This document shows positions 22,613 to 29,838 of a stretch of 36,564 bases of DNA, one piece after another. Within the stretch, counting starts at the first letter, position 1, and every line of letters starts with the position of its first letter. Below the pieces are notes generated by a model. The model worked only from the letters and a program-made list of their open reading frames with translations, had not been told where the DNA came from and did not search any database. The stretch is from Acidimicrobiaceae bacterium (lineage in GTDB: Bacteria > Actinomycetota > Acidimicrobiia > Acidimicrobiales > RAAP-2), in the NCBI GenBank assembly GCA_003161575.1, contig PMOE01000043.1:1-36564 (forward strand), written 5' to 3'. The position numbers and the translations under genes were made by a program.

Positions 22613-22972
22613 CTATTCGTCGCTGTGGCTCGTGATGTTGATCACATTGCCATCGGGGGCGCGAACGAAGAATCTGCGCAAGCCCCATGGTTCTTCCGTG
22701 AGTGGGTAGACGATCTCGAACCCACGCCGTTTGGCGTCCTCGTACGCCTCTTCAACGCCGGAGCCAACATGAACTGAGATGACTGAATCCTTGGGCGCTT
22801 TAGCGTCGCGGGTGACGAGCTGGACGTGGGCCTCGCCGTCCGGTGATTGGTAGTGGGCGACCCAGCCGAGGTTGAATCCCTCGATGCTCAACCCGAGGTA
22901 GTCCGTGTAGAAGTCACGGGCCGCTGCAATGTCGTCAACTTGAAGATTCGCAACAACGCCGGATACTCGCAT
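22613..22972 (-). CDS. VOC-superfamily (glyoxalase/bleomycin-resistance-like) protein
   Basis: 119 residues; the ATG at 22972 has AGGAGG six bases upstream. The sequence shows one vicinal-oxygen-chelate module pair: VVANLQVDDIAAARDFYTDY, then LGLSIEGFNLGWVAHYQSPD, then VISVHVGSGVEEAYEDAKRR and a final EPWGLRRFFVRAPDGN ('e.pwG.r.f.v.DPdGN'). Metal ligands would be a His/Gln near the start and a Glu near the end. Here the first position lacks a histidine (NLQV) and DPDGN is replaced by APDGN, so metal binding is not assured. Function could be lyase, dioxygenase or drug binding. Monocistronic. Confidence 0.8.
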   Translation of the reverse strand: MRVSGVVANLQVDDIAAARDFYTDYLGLSIEGFNLGWVAHYQSPDGEAHVQLVTRDAKAPKDSVISVHVGSGVEEAYEDAKRRGFEIVYPLTEEPWGLRRFFVRAPDGNVINITSHSDE

Positions 22973-23034
22973 CCATCCTCCTAAACCGAATCGAATGTCG
23001 GGATCTAAATTCGGCCATTATGTCCTGTGACGGG

Positions 23035-23105
23035 TTATCCACACGCCCGGAAGGACCGGTAGGGGACGCCGAAAGTGCGCCTCCGTCCCAGTAGGTGGCA
23101 GTGCC
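23035..23105 (+). repeat. composite repeat: DnaA-box 13-mer plus both modules of the dispersed repeat
   Basis: TTATCCACACGCC (23035-23047) is followed by GGTAGGGGACGCCGAAAGTG (23058-23077) and CCGTCCCAGTAGGTGG. This is the longest copy and shows the module order clearly. Confidence 0.6.
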
Positions 23106-23122
23106 GTTTGGTTGTGGCCTGA

Positions 23123-23782
23123 CTAGGACATGACTGGCGTGACAGCGGCGAGCGGTCCCGTCGCTGAGGATCGTCCGGTAGCGATATCAATCCATGCCTG
23201 AATCGGAAGGGCCTCAGCCTCGGGTACCAGTTGGGGCGCAGAGGCAGAGAGAACATCCAGCAGGGTCGCCGAGGTGATCAACTGTGCTCCGCTGTCTGGG
23301 GTTACCGCGTCTATGAGGTCGCACCCGTGAACCACCGCCTCGACGCATCTAGTGACGAGATAGTCCGAAACGGATATCGATCCCTGCACGGTTTCAATGG
23401 TGGCAGCGAGATCTGCCTCAAGCACGCGTGTGCGAGCCTTTGCCAACGGAATGCCTAAGTCGAAGTTGCCCAGGATGGCTCCTTCCCGGGCGGACGAATC
23501 AATCAAGTCATGGAACGCCCGCATGCCAGAGAGATTCTCGGCAGCCCCCATGGTTGGCTGACCTTCGGTCCCGGACTGAAGGAACCGGATCACCAGGCCA
23601 GGCTGAACGTATAGATGAGCGAGCACTTCCCGATTCCTCCAACCGTCGACTCGGCTCGCCGCCGACAGTTCGATCCGAGGGACGGCCTCTGCAATCAACT
23701 CCCACTGATGAATCAGCACAGAGCGGACATCCTCGGGATCGAGAGGCACCTCTCCATCTTGCCGCCGCTTGAGGGGGGTCAC
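23123..23782 (-). CDS. mycothiol-dependent maleylpyruvate isomerase-like (DinB-fold) protein
   Basis: 219 residues from a GTG at 23782. A GTG at 23749, directly after GGAGA, is an alternative closer to the homology. Residues 20-60 (VRSVLIHQWELIAEAVPRIE, then GWRNREVLAHL) are the first helix pair of the MDMPI N-terminal domain, and VTRCVEAVVHGCDLIDAV supplies the 'E...H..Dl' segment with a metal-type histidine. The classical third histidine pattern is weak. Family members use mycothiol or bind a divalent metal in a four-helix bundle; many have unknown substrates. A second relative, only about 25% alike by eye, lies at 24919-25437. Confidence 0.6.
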   Translation of the reverse strand: MTPLKRRQDGEVPLDPEDVRSVLIHQWELIAEAVPRIELSAASRVDGWRNREVLAHLYVQPGLVIRFLQSGTEGQPTMGAAENLSGMRAFHDLIDSSAREGAILGNFDLGIPLAKARTRVLEADLAATIETVQGSISVSDYLVTRCVEAVVHGCDLIDAVTPDSGAQLITSATLLDVLSASAPQLVPEAEALPIQAWIDIATGRSSATGPLAAVTPVMS

Positions 23783-23807
23783 CGTCCCGGCGATCTGAGG
23801 AAGTGGG
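23776..23807 (+). repeat. dispersed intergenic repeat, module 2
   Basis: GGGTCACCGTCCCGGCGATC followed by TGAGGAAGTGGG. It overlaps the GTG at 23782, which weakens that start for the MDMPI-like gene. Confidence 0.5.
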
Positions 23808-23827
23808 ATCCACCCGCTAGTTGGAAG

Positions 23828-24403
23828 CTAGAAGGTCAAATTGTTCAACGAGTGGAAGAACACAGCTAGTGCGAAGGCCAGCACACCGCCAAGGATCACG
23901 ATTGCACTGAGGACTAGGCCTGCCACCGTGAGCCCTTCGCCAGTCTGGATACCACCTGAGGATCGAATCTGCCTTCTGGCGCTGAGCGCAAGAATGATCC
24001 CGACTATGCCGAGCAGTCCCTCGACACCTGCTGTAATAAAGAAGGCGATCACACCGGCGTTGTTGTTCTCCTGGAGACCGGATATCGTGCTCACATTACC
24101 AAAGTGGTTACTCGTGGCAAGAATGATTGGGGCCAACACCCAACCAACAATCGGGAGCACAACGCACAACAAGGCGCGGATATTCAGCTCACGCCGTGTC
24201 CAATCATCCGTCTGCGCCATCGGAGCGAGCAGCTCGGGTGGATACCATTTTCCGTCCGAGGCCAGCCACCAACCGGCTCCTGCCGCCGCTTCGCTAGCCT
24301 CGGGTGATTGAGAGGTAGCCACTACTTCGGGATGTTGCTCAGGGGGATACCAGAGCCTGTCCGAGGCGTGCCACCAACCCGGTCCTTGTGAGGTGGTGCT
24401 CAA
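23828..24403 (-). CDS. membrane protein with two DUF2510-like motifs and a DUF4190-like domain
   Basis: 191 residues from a TTG at 24403, supported by GGGAGG four bases upstream. Two short aromatic motifs, GPGWWHASDRLWYPPE (8-23) and GAGWWLASDGKWYPPE (42-57), are the DUF2510 type found at the N-terminus of many actinobacterial membrane proteins. Membrane segments follow near 78-95 (LLCVVLPIVGWVLAPIIL), 118-142 (VIAFFITAGVEGLLGIVGII) and 158-183 (VAGLVLSAIVILGGVLAFAL), with a SARRQIRSSGG cytoplasmic turn as in DUF4190. Function unknown. The tandem duplication of the WW...WYPP motif is a little unusual. Confidence 0.75.
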   Translation of the reverse strand: MSTTSQGPGWWHASDRLWYPPEQHPEVVATSQSPEASEAAAGAGWWLASDGKWYPPELLAPMAQTDDWTRRELNIRALLCVVLPIVGWVLAPIILATSNHFGNVSTISGLQENNNAGVIAFFITAGVEGLLGIVGIILALSARRQIRSSGGIQTGEGLTVAGLVLSAIVILGGVLAFALAVFFHSLNNLTF

Positions 24404-24472
24404 TAGGCCTCCCAGTGTTCCGAGCCGATGCTAGGTCGCGGTAGCCAGCAACTGGCGGAGCCACTACTGATA

Positions 24473-24502
24473 GCACGCCACCATCCCGGTCGGGGGCAGT
24501 GG
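24473..24502 (+). repeat. dispersed intergenic repeat, module 2
   Basis: GCACGCCACCATCCCGGTCG followed by GGGGCAGTGGC. It lies between divergent genes. Confidence 0.5.
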
Positions 24503-24563
24503 CGGTGGCAAAATGGGATGGGAGTTGGCCCAGTTGCAAGCATGAGAATGAGAGGACCCAATC

Positions 24564-24794
24564 GTGGCCGAACAGTCTGCGCCATGGCCGAAACAGGGGC
24601 CTGCGTCGTACTTCCCTTCAATTGAGAACAAGTACGGTCGCTCGATTGCGGAGTGGCAGAAGATCATCGCCGACTGTGGGCTCGACAAGCACATGGCGAT
24701 CGTCGGATACCTCAAGTCCGAGCATGAAATGGGGCACGGTCACGCCAACGCACTCGTAGGTTGGACACTCGCGGGCAACACGGCCACACCTTGA
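24564..24794 (+). CDS. DUF4287 domain protein (76 aa)
   Basis: The GTG at 24564 has GAGAGG eight bases upstream. The 76 residues contain YFPSIENKYGRSIAEWQKII and LDKHMAIVGYLKSEHEMGHG, then HANALVGWTLAG. This is the DUF4287 pattern ('SI...tGrs..eW......g...h...v..Lk.eHg.ghg.An..v'). Such domains are often fused to DUF5655 and have no established role. The C-terminus ends shortly after the domain, and the next gene is downstream across a repeat copy. Confidence 0.75.
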   Translation: MAEQSAPWPKQGPASYFPSIENKYGRSIAEWQKIIADCGLDKHMAIVGYLKSEHEMGHGHANALVGWTLAGNTATP

Positions 24795-24804
24795 GCTCCC
24801 TCAA

Positions 24805-24830
24805 CAACATCATTGGTGGTCGGGACGCTG
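24805..24830 (+). repeat. dispersed intergenic repeat, ATT-type
   Basis: AACATCATTGGTGGTCGGGA followed by CGCTGTG, 10 bp after the DUF4287 stop. Confidence 0.6.
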
Positions 24831-24918
24831 TGTGTCGATACGGGCGCTTGTGGGCCTATTGCACATCGAGCGGCAATCGCATCAGACTCAGATTGACGAT
24901 CTTCGGAGGTATGGCGCT

Positions 24919-25437
24919 GTGGAGCACGAGATCTGTCGGGCATGTGGTTTCGATGGCTCTCGCTACGACGTCCAAGAGTTGACCGCAGCACTTCGCGGTC
25001 TGGGACCCCGCTGGAATCTTCTACTTGTAGAGGCCGGACCGAACATTCGCAGGCGACCAGAGCCAACGGTGTGGTCGGCACTTGAGTATGCGGCGCACAG
25101 CCGGGACATTACGGCACTTCACGTTTTTGGAGTTGAACAGGCGTTGACGCAAGATGAACCGGTTTACTCGTCCATCAGCGATGACTTGGTCGATTCGGCT
25201 GCATCGACCTACCTGGAAGCTGATCCAAATGACGTTGGTTCTGAGCTGGCAGGCCAGGCGTCCTTACTGGCTGACGTAGCCGAAGCAGCGGGTACCGCCA
25301 AGTGGTCCCGGGGTCTGACAATTGGCGATTCACGAAGCGACGTACGCCGCCTTCTTGAGCATGCCCTGCACGATTCGCTCCACCATTTGAACGACGTGGA
25401 GGTCGGACTGACTCGCCTCAGCAAGGATGGCCAATGA
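24919..25437 (+). CDS. DinB/maleylpyruvate isomerase-like protein with an N-terminal CxxCG knuckle
   Basis: The GTG at 24919 has GGAGG nine bases upstream; earlier in-frame starts fall in non-homologous sequence. The 172 residues start VEHEICRACGFDGSRYDVQE, a 'C..CGfd...w' opening common to a subgroup of MDMPI-N/DinB proteins. Then come TVWSALEYAAHSRDITALH (the 'vWs.lEYaaH.rD' helix with a metal-type histidine) and a C-terminal HALHDSLHHLNDVE whose histidines complete the DinB triad. This suggests a metal-binding, possibly mycothiol-dependent transferase. It follows the DUF4287 gene by 124 bp, so co-transcription is possible. Confidence 0.75.
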   Translation: MEHEICRACGFDGSRYDVQELTAALRGLGPRWNLLLVEAGPNIRRRPEPTVWSALEYAAHSRDITALHVFGVEQALTQDEPVYSSISDDLVDSAASTYLEADPNDVGSELAGQASLLADVAEAAGTAKWSRGLTIGDSRSDVRRLLEHALHDSLHHLNDVEVGLTRLSKDGQ

Positions 25438-25478
25438 CGGGTGACTTTGCAGAGTACCTGGTGATCAACTGAAGTAGC

Positions 25479-25509
25479 AAGCGCCTCAGTCCCGGTCGGG
25501 GATGGTTGC
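25479..25509 (+). repeat. dispersed intergenic repeat, module 2
   Basis: AAGCGCCTCAGTCCCGGTCG followed by GGGATGGTTGC. It lies between the DinB-like and DUF1801 genes. Confidence 0.55.
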
Positions 25510-25560
25510 ATCCACCAACGTTCCCTTGACCACGCTCGACGGCCGATCAACAATCATTCC

Positions 25561-25914
25561 ATGTCTAGTGCCGAAATTGATGCCTACTTGGCAGATCTCC
25601 AAGAGCCCAAACGTTCGTCATTGGAACAGCTACGCCAGACCATCCTTCAGGTGGCACCAAAAGCCCAAGAAGGGATCTCGTATGGAGTACCCGCTTTCAG
25701 GCTGCACGGGAAGGTTGTTGCCGGATTTGCCGCTTTCAAGAACCACCTCAGCTATCTGCCCCACAGTGGTACCGTATTTCCAGAGCTTGAGAAGGAAGTC
25801 GCCCCTTACAGGACTTCAATTGGGGCACTGCAGTTCCCCATCGACTCGACGCTGCCAAAGGCGCTCGTCGAAAAACTCATCAGAATAAGGATCGCCCAAG
25901 CATTCCCGAAGTAA
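25561..25914 (+). CDS. DUF1801 family protein
   Basis: 117 residues. IDAYLADLQEPKRSSLEQLR is the opening helix. ISYGVPAFRLHGKVVAGFAA and KNHLSYLPHSG are the paired strands typical of DUF1801 ('i.Yg.PaF...gk.v.gf...k.hislyp.sg'), and a C-terminal PIDSTLPKALVEKLIRIRI helix closes the fold. A relative in Bacillus (YdhG/Fra) is called an intracellular iron chaperone, but the acidic surface that supports this is not obvious here, so I leave the function open. The ATG at 25561 has no clear Shine-Dalgarno. Convergent with the amidohydrolase. Confidence 0.8.
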   Translation: MSSAEIDAYLADLQEPKRSSLEQLRQTILQVAPKAQEGISYGVPAFRLHGKVVAGFAAFKNHLSYLPHSGTVFPELEKEVAPYRTSIGALQFPIDSTLPKALVEKLIRIRIAQAFPK

Positions 25915-25937
25915 GGGTTTATGTGGGGGGTGGACCC

Positions 25938-25968
25938 TTCACGACATCATTGGTGATCTGGGACGCTC
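25938..25968 (+). repeat. dispersed intergenic repeat, ATT-type
   Basis: TTCACGACATCATTGGTGAT followed by CTGGGACGCTCGC. It starts 24 bp after the DUF1801 stop. The rest of this 213-bp convergent gap has a loose stem GCGTGG/CCACGC near 26009-26036 and nothing else. Confidence 0.6.
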
Positions 25969-26127
25969 GCGCGATGCGGATGCCCTGGTGTTCATGATGC
26001 AAGCGTGGGTCTGGGATCTGCTGGGATCCACGCGACCGGAGAATCGGCCCAGCGAAGTCAGAGTCAGGTCAATGTGACGGAACGAAAGTACTCGAACTGC
26101 GTGATCGGGACCGGTCTGCCTCCCTAT

Positions 26128-27273
26128 TCAGCTCTGCGAGGGCGCCCTTAATAGATAGGCGGCGTTGCCTCCGAAGAATCCTGCAGAGCTCTCCTCCGGT
26201 ACGAGCCCAGTGGCGTTGTAATCCTCGATGGCGGTAAGCGTTCCCTCGGTATGCGGATAGTCACTGCATGCCATGAAGATGTCGCCGGAGCGTGCCAATA
26301 GTCGGTGCGGCTGCTCGTACGAGAAGGCTGCAACCCGCACCTGACGTCGGAAGTATTCGCTTGGCATGAGAGAGAGTTCCGTAGATTCCCCATTGAAGCG
26401 GGCGGTGTGGCGGTAGCCACCATCCATCATCTGCAGATGCTGCGGCACCCACGTCGCGGATAGTTCCATGATGCCCATCCGAAGATCTGGGTAACGCTCA
26501 AGAACGCCATTCAGAATCAGGTCGGTCATCGCGAGGGCTGCGCCAGCCCATATGAAGACAACGCTAAGCGGTGTGATCCCCCCTTCCATATCCTCTCCGT
26601 ACCACGCCTCGTCGAATGGGCGAGCTTGATTGGCGACGTGGAACACCGGAGTGATCCCGTGATCCACGAATGCAGCCCAAGCGCGATCGAGCTCGGGGTG
26701 TGACAAGGGCCGCCCATCCACCAACGAGGGTGGGATCAAGGCCAGACGGATCCCTCCATCGGCCAACATCGCCAATTGAGCTTCAAACCAAGCCAAATTC
26801 CGAAGGCTCAAGTGGGCCACCGGGTAGAGCCGCCCCCTGCCTTTGGCGGCTATCTCTACGATCCAACGGTTCCATGCGGTCATGTTGGCCAGGGTGGCAC
26901 GCAAATCATGCTGCAGAGGTCGCTCCCAACTTATCCCGTAGTTCGGAAACATGATCGAGGCGTCGAAACCGGCTCTATCTAGCTGAATGAGGCGAGCCTC
27001 TGGGTCGGAATAGCTGGCCGTGAACTCGTCAAGGTCGAAATCTGCGGGCAAGCCATCCAACAAGCGTTGCCGAAAGACGCCGATACCGTCGACGTCACCA
27101 GGGCGATGAGGGCCCCCCAAACTCAAGCGACGATCGCCGAACATCAGCCAGGTATACCCGAGGTCGTCTTTTTCCATATGCAGTGCAACATCGCGATCCG
27201 CCGGGTCGACGTACTCCTGCCACATTCCAGACGGCTCAAAGAGGTGGGTGTCGGAGTCGATGAGTAGGTTCAC
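26128..27273 (-). CDS. amidohydrolase family protein (ACMSD-like, PF04909 type)
   Basis: 381 residues from the GTG at 27273, which has GGGAGG four bases upstream; the upstream frame is not homologous. The first strand LLIDSDTHLFEP carries the metal-binding D-x-H (Asp8, His10), followed by the WQEYVDPADRD segment typical of this group. Later strands include DASIMFPNYG, GITPVFHVANQ (metal histidine) and the catalytic aspartate in FMACSDYPHTEG ('.gSD.PH.eg'). This fits metal-dependent decarboxylases/hydrolases that act on aromatic or lactone-type acids in catabolic pathways. The substrate is not inferable and no pathway partners adjoin. Confidence 0.85.
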   Translation of the reverse strand: MNLLIDSDTHLFEPSGMWQEYVDPADRDVALHMEKDDLGYTWLMFGDRRLSLGGPHRPGDVDGIGVFRQRLLDGLPADFDLDEFTASYSDPEARLIQLDRAGFDASIMFPNYGISWERPLQHDLRATLANMTAWNRWIVEIAAKGRGRLYPVAHLSLRNLAWFEAQLAMLADGGIRLALIPPSLVDGRPLSHPELDRAWAAFVDHGITPVFHVANQARPFDEAWYGEDMEGGITPLSVVFIWAGAALAMTDLILNGVLERYPDLRMGIMELSATWVPQHLQMMDGGYRHTARFNGESTELSLMPSEYFRRQVRVAAFSYEQPHRLLARSGDIFMACSDYPHTEGTLTAIEDYNATGLVPEESSAGFFGGNAAYLLRAPSQS

Positions 27274-27803
27274 TGCGCCTCCCGTCAAAACGCTGCAGAT
27301 GCACTGGAGCGATCGGCTAGACACTACGCCGGATTGGGTGTTCAGCCTGGAGAGAGCTCTGGACCCGCGAGTTGGGATGGTCTTTTTCCTTCTCTTCGCG
27401 ATAGGACGACGATCTGTCCTGGGATGAGCATTGTCACAGCCCGAGGGTGCGCCGCCTCCAAAACATCATCGGTGTTCGGGGGCGCAGGCTCGGGGCGAAC
27501 GGGAGAAGTCCTGTCAAGGCCGGGCCGCGGGGCCGCCCGTGGGGGAAAGCCTTTGACGGGCCGGTCAGTAGGCACCAGCAGAATGGGAGAGGAACCCGGC
27601 AGGCGCCGGGCTCCCGGTTGCAGAGCCGCTTCTCGGGCCGAGGCCGAAGAAATCCGACTGGAGGATCCAGGCTTGGGGCCCGTGATGCTGGTGGCCTCGG
27701 GACGGTGGAGGGCACAGGTCCGAGGGCGCAAAGCCGGATCAAATTGGTCGGAGCAGCGACTTGGCGGTGAGGGCCGAACCCAGGCAACGGTGACTGAACA
27801 GCG
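27274..27803. other. 530-bp GC-rich, strongly structured region without an identifiable gene
   Basis: After the repeat copy at 27444-27488 come several stems. GTCAAGGC (27513-27520) pairs with GCCTTTGAC (27549-27557, one bulge) around an inner GGGCC/GGCC-rich loop. CCCGGC-AGGC-GCCGGG (27595-27610) is perfect. Frames are open on both strands for more than 300 bp, but their residues match nothing I recognise. It could be a structured RNA or a worn mobile element. Confidence 0.4.
27444..27488 (+). repeat. dispersed intergenic repeat
   Basis: GGGTGCGCCGCCTCCAAAAC followed by ATCATCGGTGTTCGGGG. It bridges the CCGG-type and ATT-type variants of the family. Confidence 0.6.
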
Positions 27804-28484
27804 CTACGAGTCGTGCCCGGCCGGAAGACGCCTACCGACGAAAAGCCAGAGCAGTGACTTGTCCTCGTCGTATTGTCCCCGCGATTTCTCCCACAAGAGG
27901 GTTTCAAAGCCATGCCGCTCAAACAGCTCTCGGGTATTCCGACTGTATTTGTAAACGCCCCTAGTGCCGGGCGTGCCGTCCCATAGTTCCACCGAAATCA
28001 TGGCGCTCGCTGATTCAGAAATGTGTTCGGCAAGGGTTTCGGCACCTTCGTCGGGAATATGGTCGAGCACTGACATTGTCAATACGGCATCCCAGCTGTC
28101 GGCGGCCTCGGCCCAATCGTTGGCATCGGCAACCTCGAAGGTGATGGGCAGTCGTTTGGACCGGGCAAGTGCGATTGCACGAGCGTTGACGTCGATCCCC
28201 TTGAGGATCATCTGAGGACGGGCCTGTGAGATGTACTGCAGGTTTCGTCCGCTGTTCGTGCCAACTTCGAGGAGAGAATCGGGGGCGATCATGGGAACGA
28301 TCGTGTCTGCCAACCAGCGAGATCGCTCGTGAGCGATGGGATCGTCGTCGTTGGTCAGGTGATAGTCGGTAAGGCTGGCCCAATACGCCGAGGCCTTCCC
28401 AGCTTCCGTGCCTCGCCGAATACGGCTCATGGCGTACGAGAGTCCCCGCTTAGCCCTAGCGGATATCGAATGGATGTCGGCCAA
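27804..28484 (-). CDS. class I SAM-dependent methyltransferase
   Basis: 226 residues from a TTG at 28484, with AAGGG about nine bases upstream. Motif I LLEVGTNSGRNLQYI (71-85) binds S-adenosylmethionine. Motif II is LKGIDVNARAIALAR with the acidic Asp, and motif III/IV lies around FEVADANDWAEAAD and DAVLTMSVLDHIPDEG, which provides the 'D....vLeHi' helix. The C-terminal YSRNTRELFERHGFETLLWE is the usual beta-hairpin region. The N-terminal 40 residues are basic and not conserved. The acceptor is unknown; the closest style is methyltransferases near glycan or natural product genes. Standing alone on the minus strand. Confidence 0.82.
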   Translation of the reverse strand: MADIHSISARAKRGLSYAMSRIRRGTEAGKASAYWASLTDYHLTNDDDPIAHERSRWLADTIVPMIAPDSLLEVGTNSGRNLQYISQARPQMILKGIDVNARAIALARSKRLPITFEVADANDWAEAADSWDAVLTMSVLDHIPDEGAETLAEHISESASAMISVELWDGTPGTRGVYKYSRNTRELFERHGFETLLWEKSRGQYDEDKSLLWLFVGRRLPAGHDS

Positions 28485-28745
28485 GACTGAATCCCTTCAG
28501 GCGCACGAAAGTCCAACACGTTAGCCCTCGCTGGGCGGGGGCCTCGGAACCCAGGTCCGCCCGTAGGGAGGCCTCGTCGATTCAGCTAGGGCGGGCTCCT
28601 CATTGCCGAGCCGATAGTCGGGCCGAGACAGCCGATGACGTAACTACCGCCACCGGGGTCTGTCGACACAGCCGCCGAAGCCCTTGCGCCGCGGTACCGG
28701 TCGACTGGGCCCCCACCCGGCTGCCCGTTTACACGGCCGGAGTGC
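28485..28745. other. 261-bp gap, no gene seen
   Basis: It lies between the methyltransferase start and the LLM stop, both on the minus strand. It contains GGGCGG and CCGCCC, about 18 bp apart (from 28533), which might form a stem. I see no dispersed-repeat copy in it. Confidence 0.4.
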
Positions 28746-29675
28746 TCACCGTAGTGGCGCTAGTACCTCGTCGGCGTAGCGACGGGCCCGCTCGACGAAC
28801 TGACGGCGGGTGCGGGTACGAGCGTCATCAAAGCCCACCGACACCCACGTGACCCCCGCCTCCCCCAGGCGCACGAGCTCCCGGCGGTGGGCGGCGCTAC
28901 CGTCGGGACCACCCTCGTTGTCCCCCGCGCTGAAGCAGATATCGAGTGGTTCCGTGCGCCCGATGGCTGCGGCGTGACGCCGGGCCAGCTCGATTCGGGG
29001 GGCCAGGTCCTCCACGCTGGTGACCGAGGCAGTACGGGTAGACGCGGCGATGCGTCCGCTACGGAAGGGCGCCCATCCCTGGCAGCTCTCGACGGCCCGC
29101 CGGATGGCCCGGGTCGAGTTGCCGCCCATCCAAATAGGTGGGTGCGGGTCGGCCAACGGCCGGGGCAACATTCGCACGCCGCGGGCCCGGAAATGCCGCC
29201 CCTCGTAGGAGACGGTCTCGCCCGTCCAGGCCAGCTTCATCACCTCTATGGCCTCTTCGAGCAGTTCGTTGCGCTCATCAAAGTCGACACCCAGGGCGCC
29301 GAACTCGGGCTTGAGGTAGCCGGCTGCCACCCCCAGGGTTAGCCGCCCTCCGGAAAGCAGGTCCAGGCTGAGCGCCGACTTGGCCGAGAGAAAGGGATTC
29401 CGGTAACCGGCCACGAAGATGTAGGTCTGCAATCGCAGGGTTGTTGTGGCGGCGGCGGCGAAGGACAGGGCCACGAAGGGGTCCAGGGCGTGGTGACCGC
29501 CGCCTTCAAGCCAGCGGGCGTCGGGGGCCGGGTGATCGGTGACGTGACAGGCGTCGAAGCCGGCGTCCTCAAGGGTCGTCGCCACCTCGGCCACCGCGTC
29601 GGCCGACAGAAACTGCTCGGGGTCGGCAATGCGGGTTGTGGGTAGACCGACGGTGATTCTCGGGAAGGTGGGCAC
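28746..29675 (-). CDS. LLM-class F420-dependent oxidoreductase (long subgroup)
   Basis: 309 residues from the GTG at 29675. Recognised segments are FPRITVGLPTTRIADPEQF at the start, FDACHVTDHPAPDARWLEGG ('aG.d.v.vtDHp.P...W') near 45, TTTLRLQTYIFVAGYRNP, SGGRLTLGVAAGYLKPEFGA ('sgGR..LGvgaGY...Ef.alG') and DPHPPIWMGGNSTRAIRRA (phosphate site). This is the TIGR03619-like group of F420 enzymes. No Shine-Dalgarno precedes the GTG. TATGGT eight bases upstream could be the -10 box of a leaderless transcript. It is only distantly related to the LLM enzyme at 4702-5532. Confidence 0.83.
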   Translation of the reverse strand: MPTFPRITVGLPTTRIADPEQFLSADAVAEVATTLEDAGFDACHVTDHPAPDARWLEGGGHHALDPFVALSFAAAATTTLRLQTYIFVAGYRNPFLSAKSALSLDLLSGGRLTLGVAAGYLKPEFGALGVDFDERNELLEEAIEVMKLAWTGETVSYEGRHFRARGVRMLPRPLADPHPPIWMGGNSTRAIRRAVESCQGWAPFRSGRIAASTRTASVTSVEDLAPRIELARRHAAAIGRTEPLDICFSAGDNEGGPDGSAAHRRELVRLGEAGVTWVSVGFDDARTRTRRQFVERARRYADEVLAPLR

Positions 29676-29838
29676 GAACCCGAACCATAGAGGGCGGGGC
29701 CCGAGCCCGCCGACCCCCGTAACATGTCCTGTTGTCGCTGCAAGCCAATTGGAGAACGATCTGGGCAAGTGAAGAGATACAGGGTCCTTGATGAGGACTC
29801 ACGTCACGTCCAGGCCACGCGCGGGCAATCCAGGCGGG

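Noticed and set aside
823-27488. Whether the intergenic repeats are a CRISPR array
   Set aside because: Copies are kilobases apart, single or paired, with no regular spacers, no cas genes and imperfect sequence identity.
27342-27731. Minus-strand frame of 129 codons in the structured gap
   Set aside because: Open on both strands because of GC content, Pro/Arg-rich and unlike any family; the region is reported as structured DNA instead.
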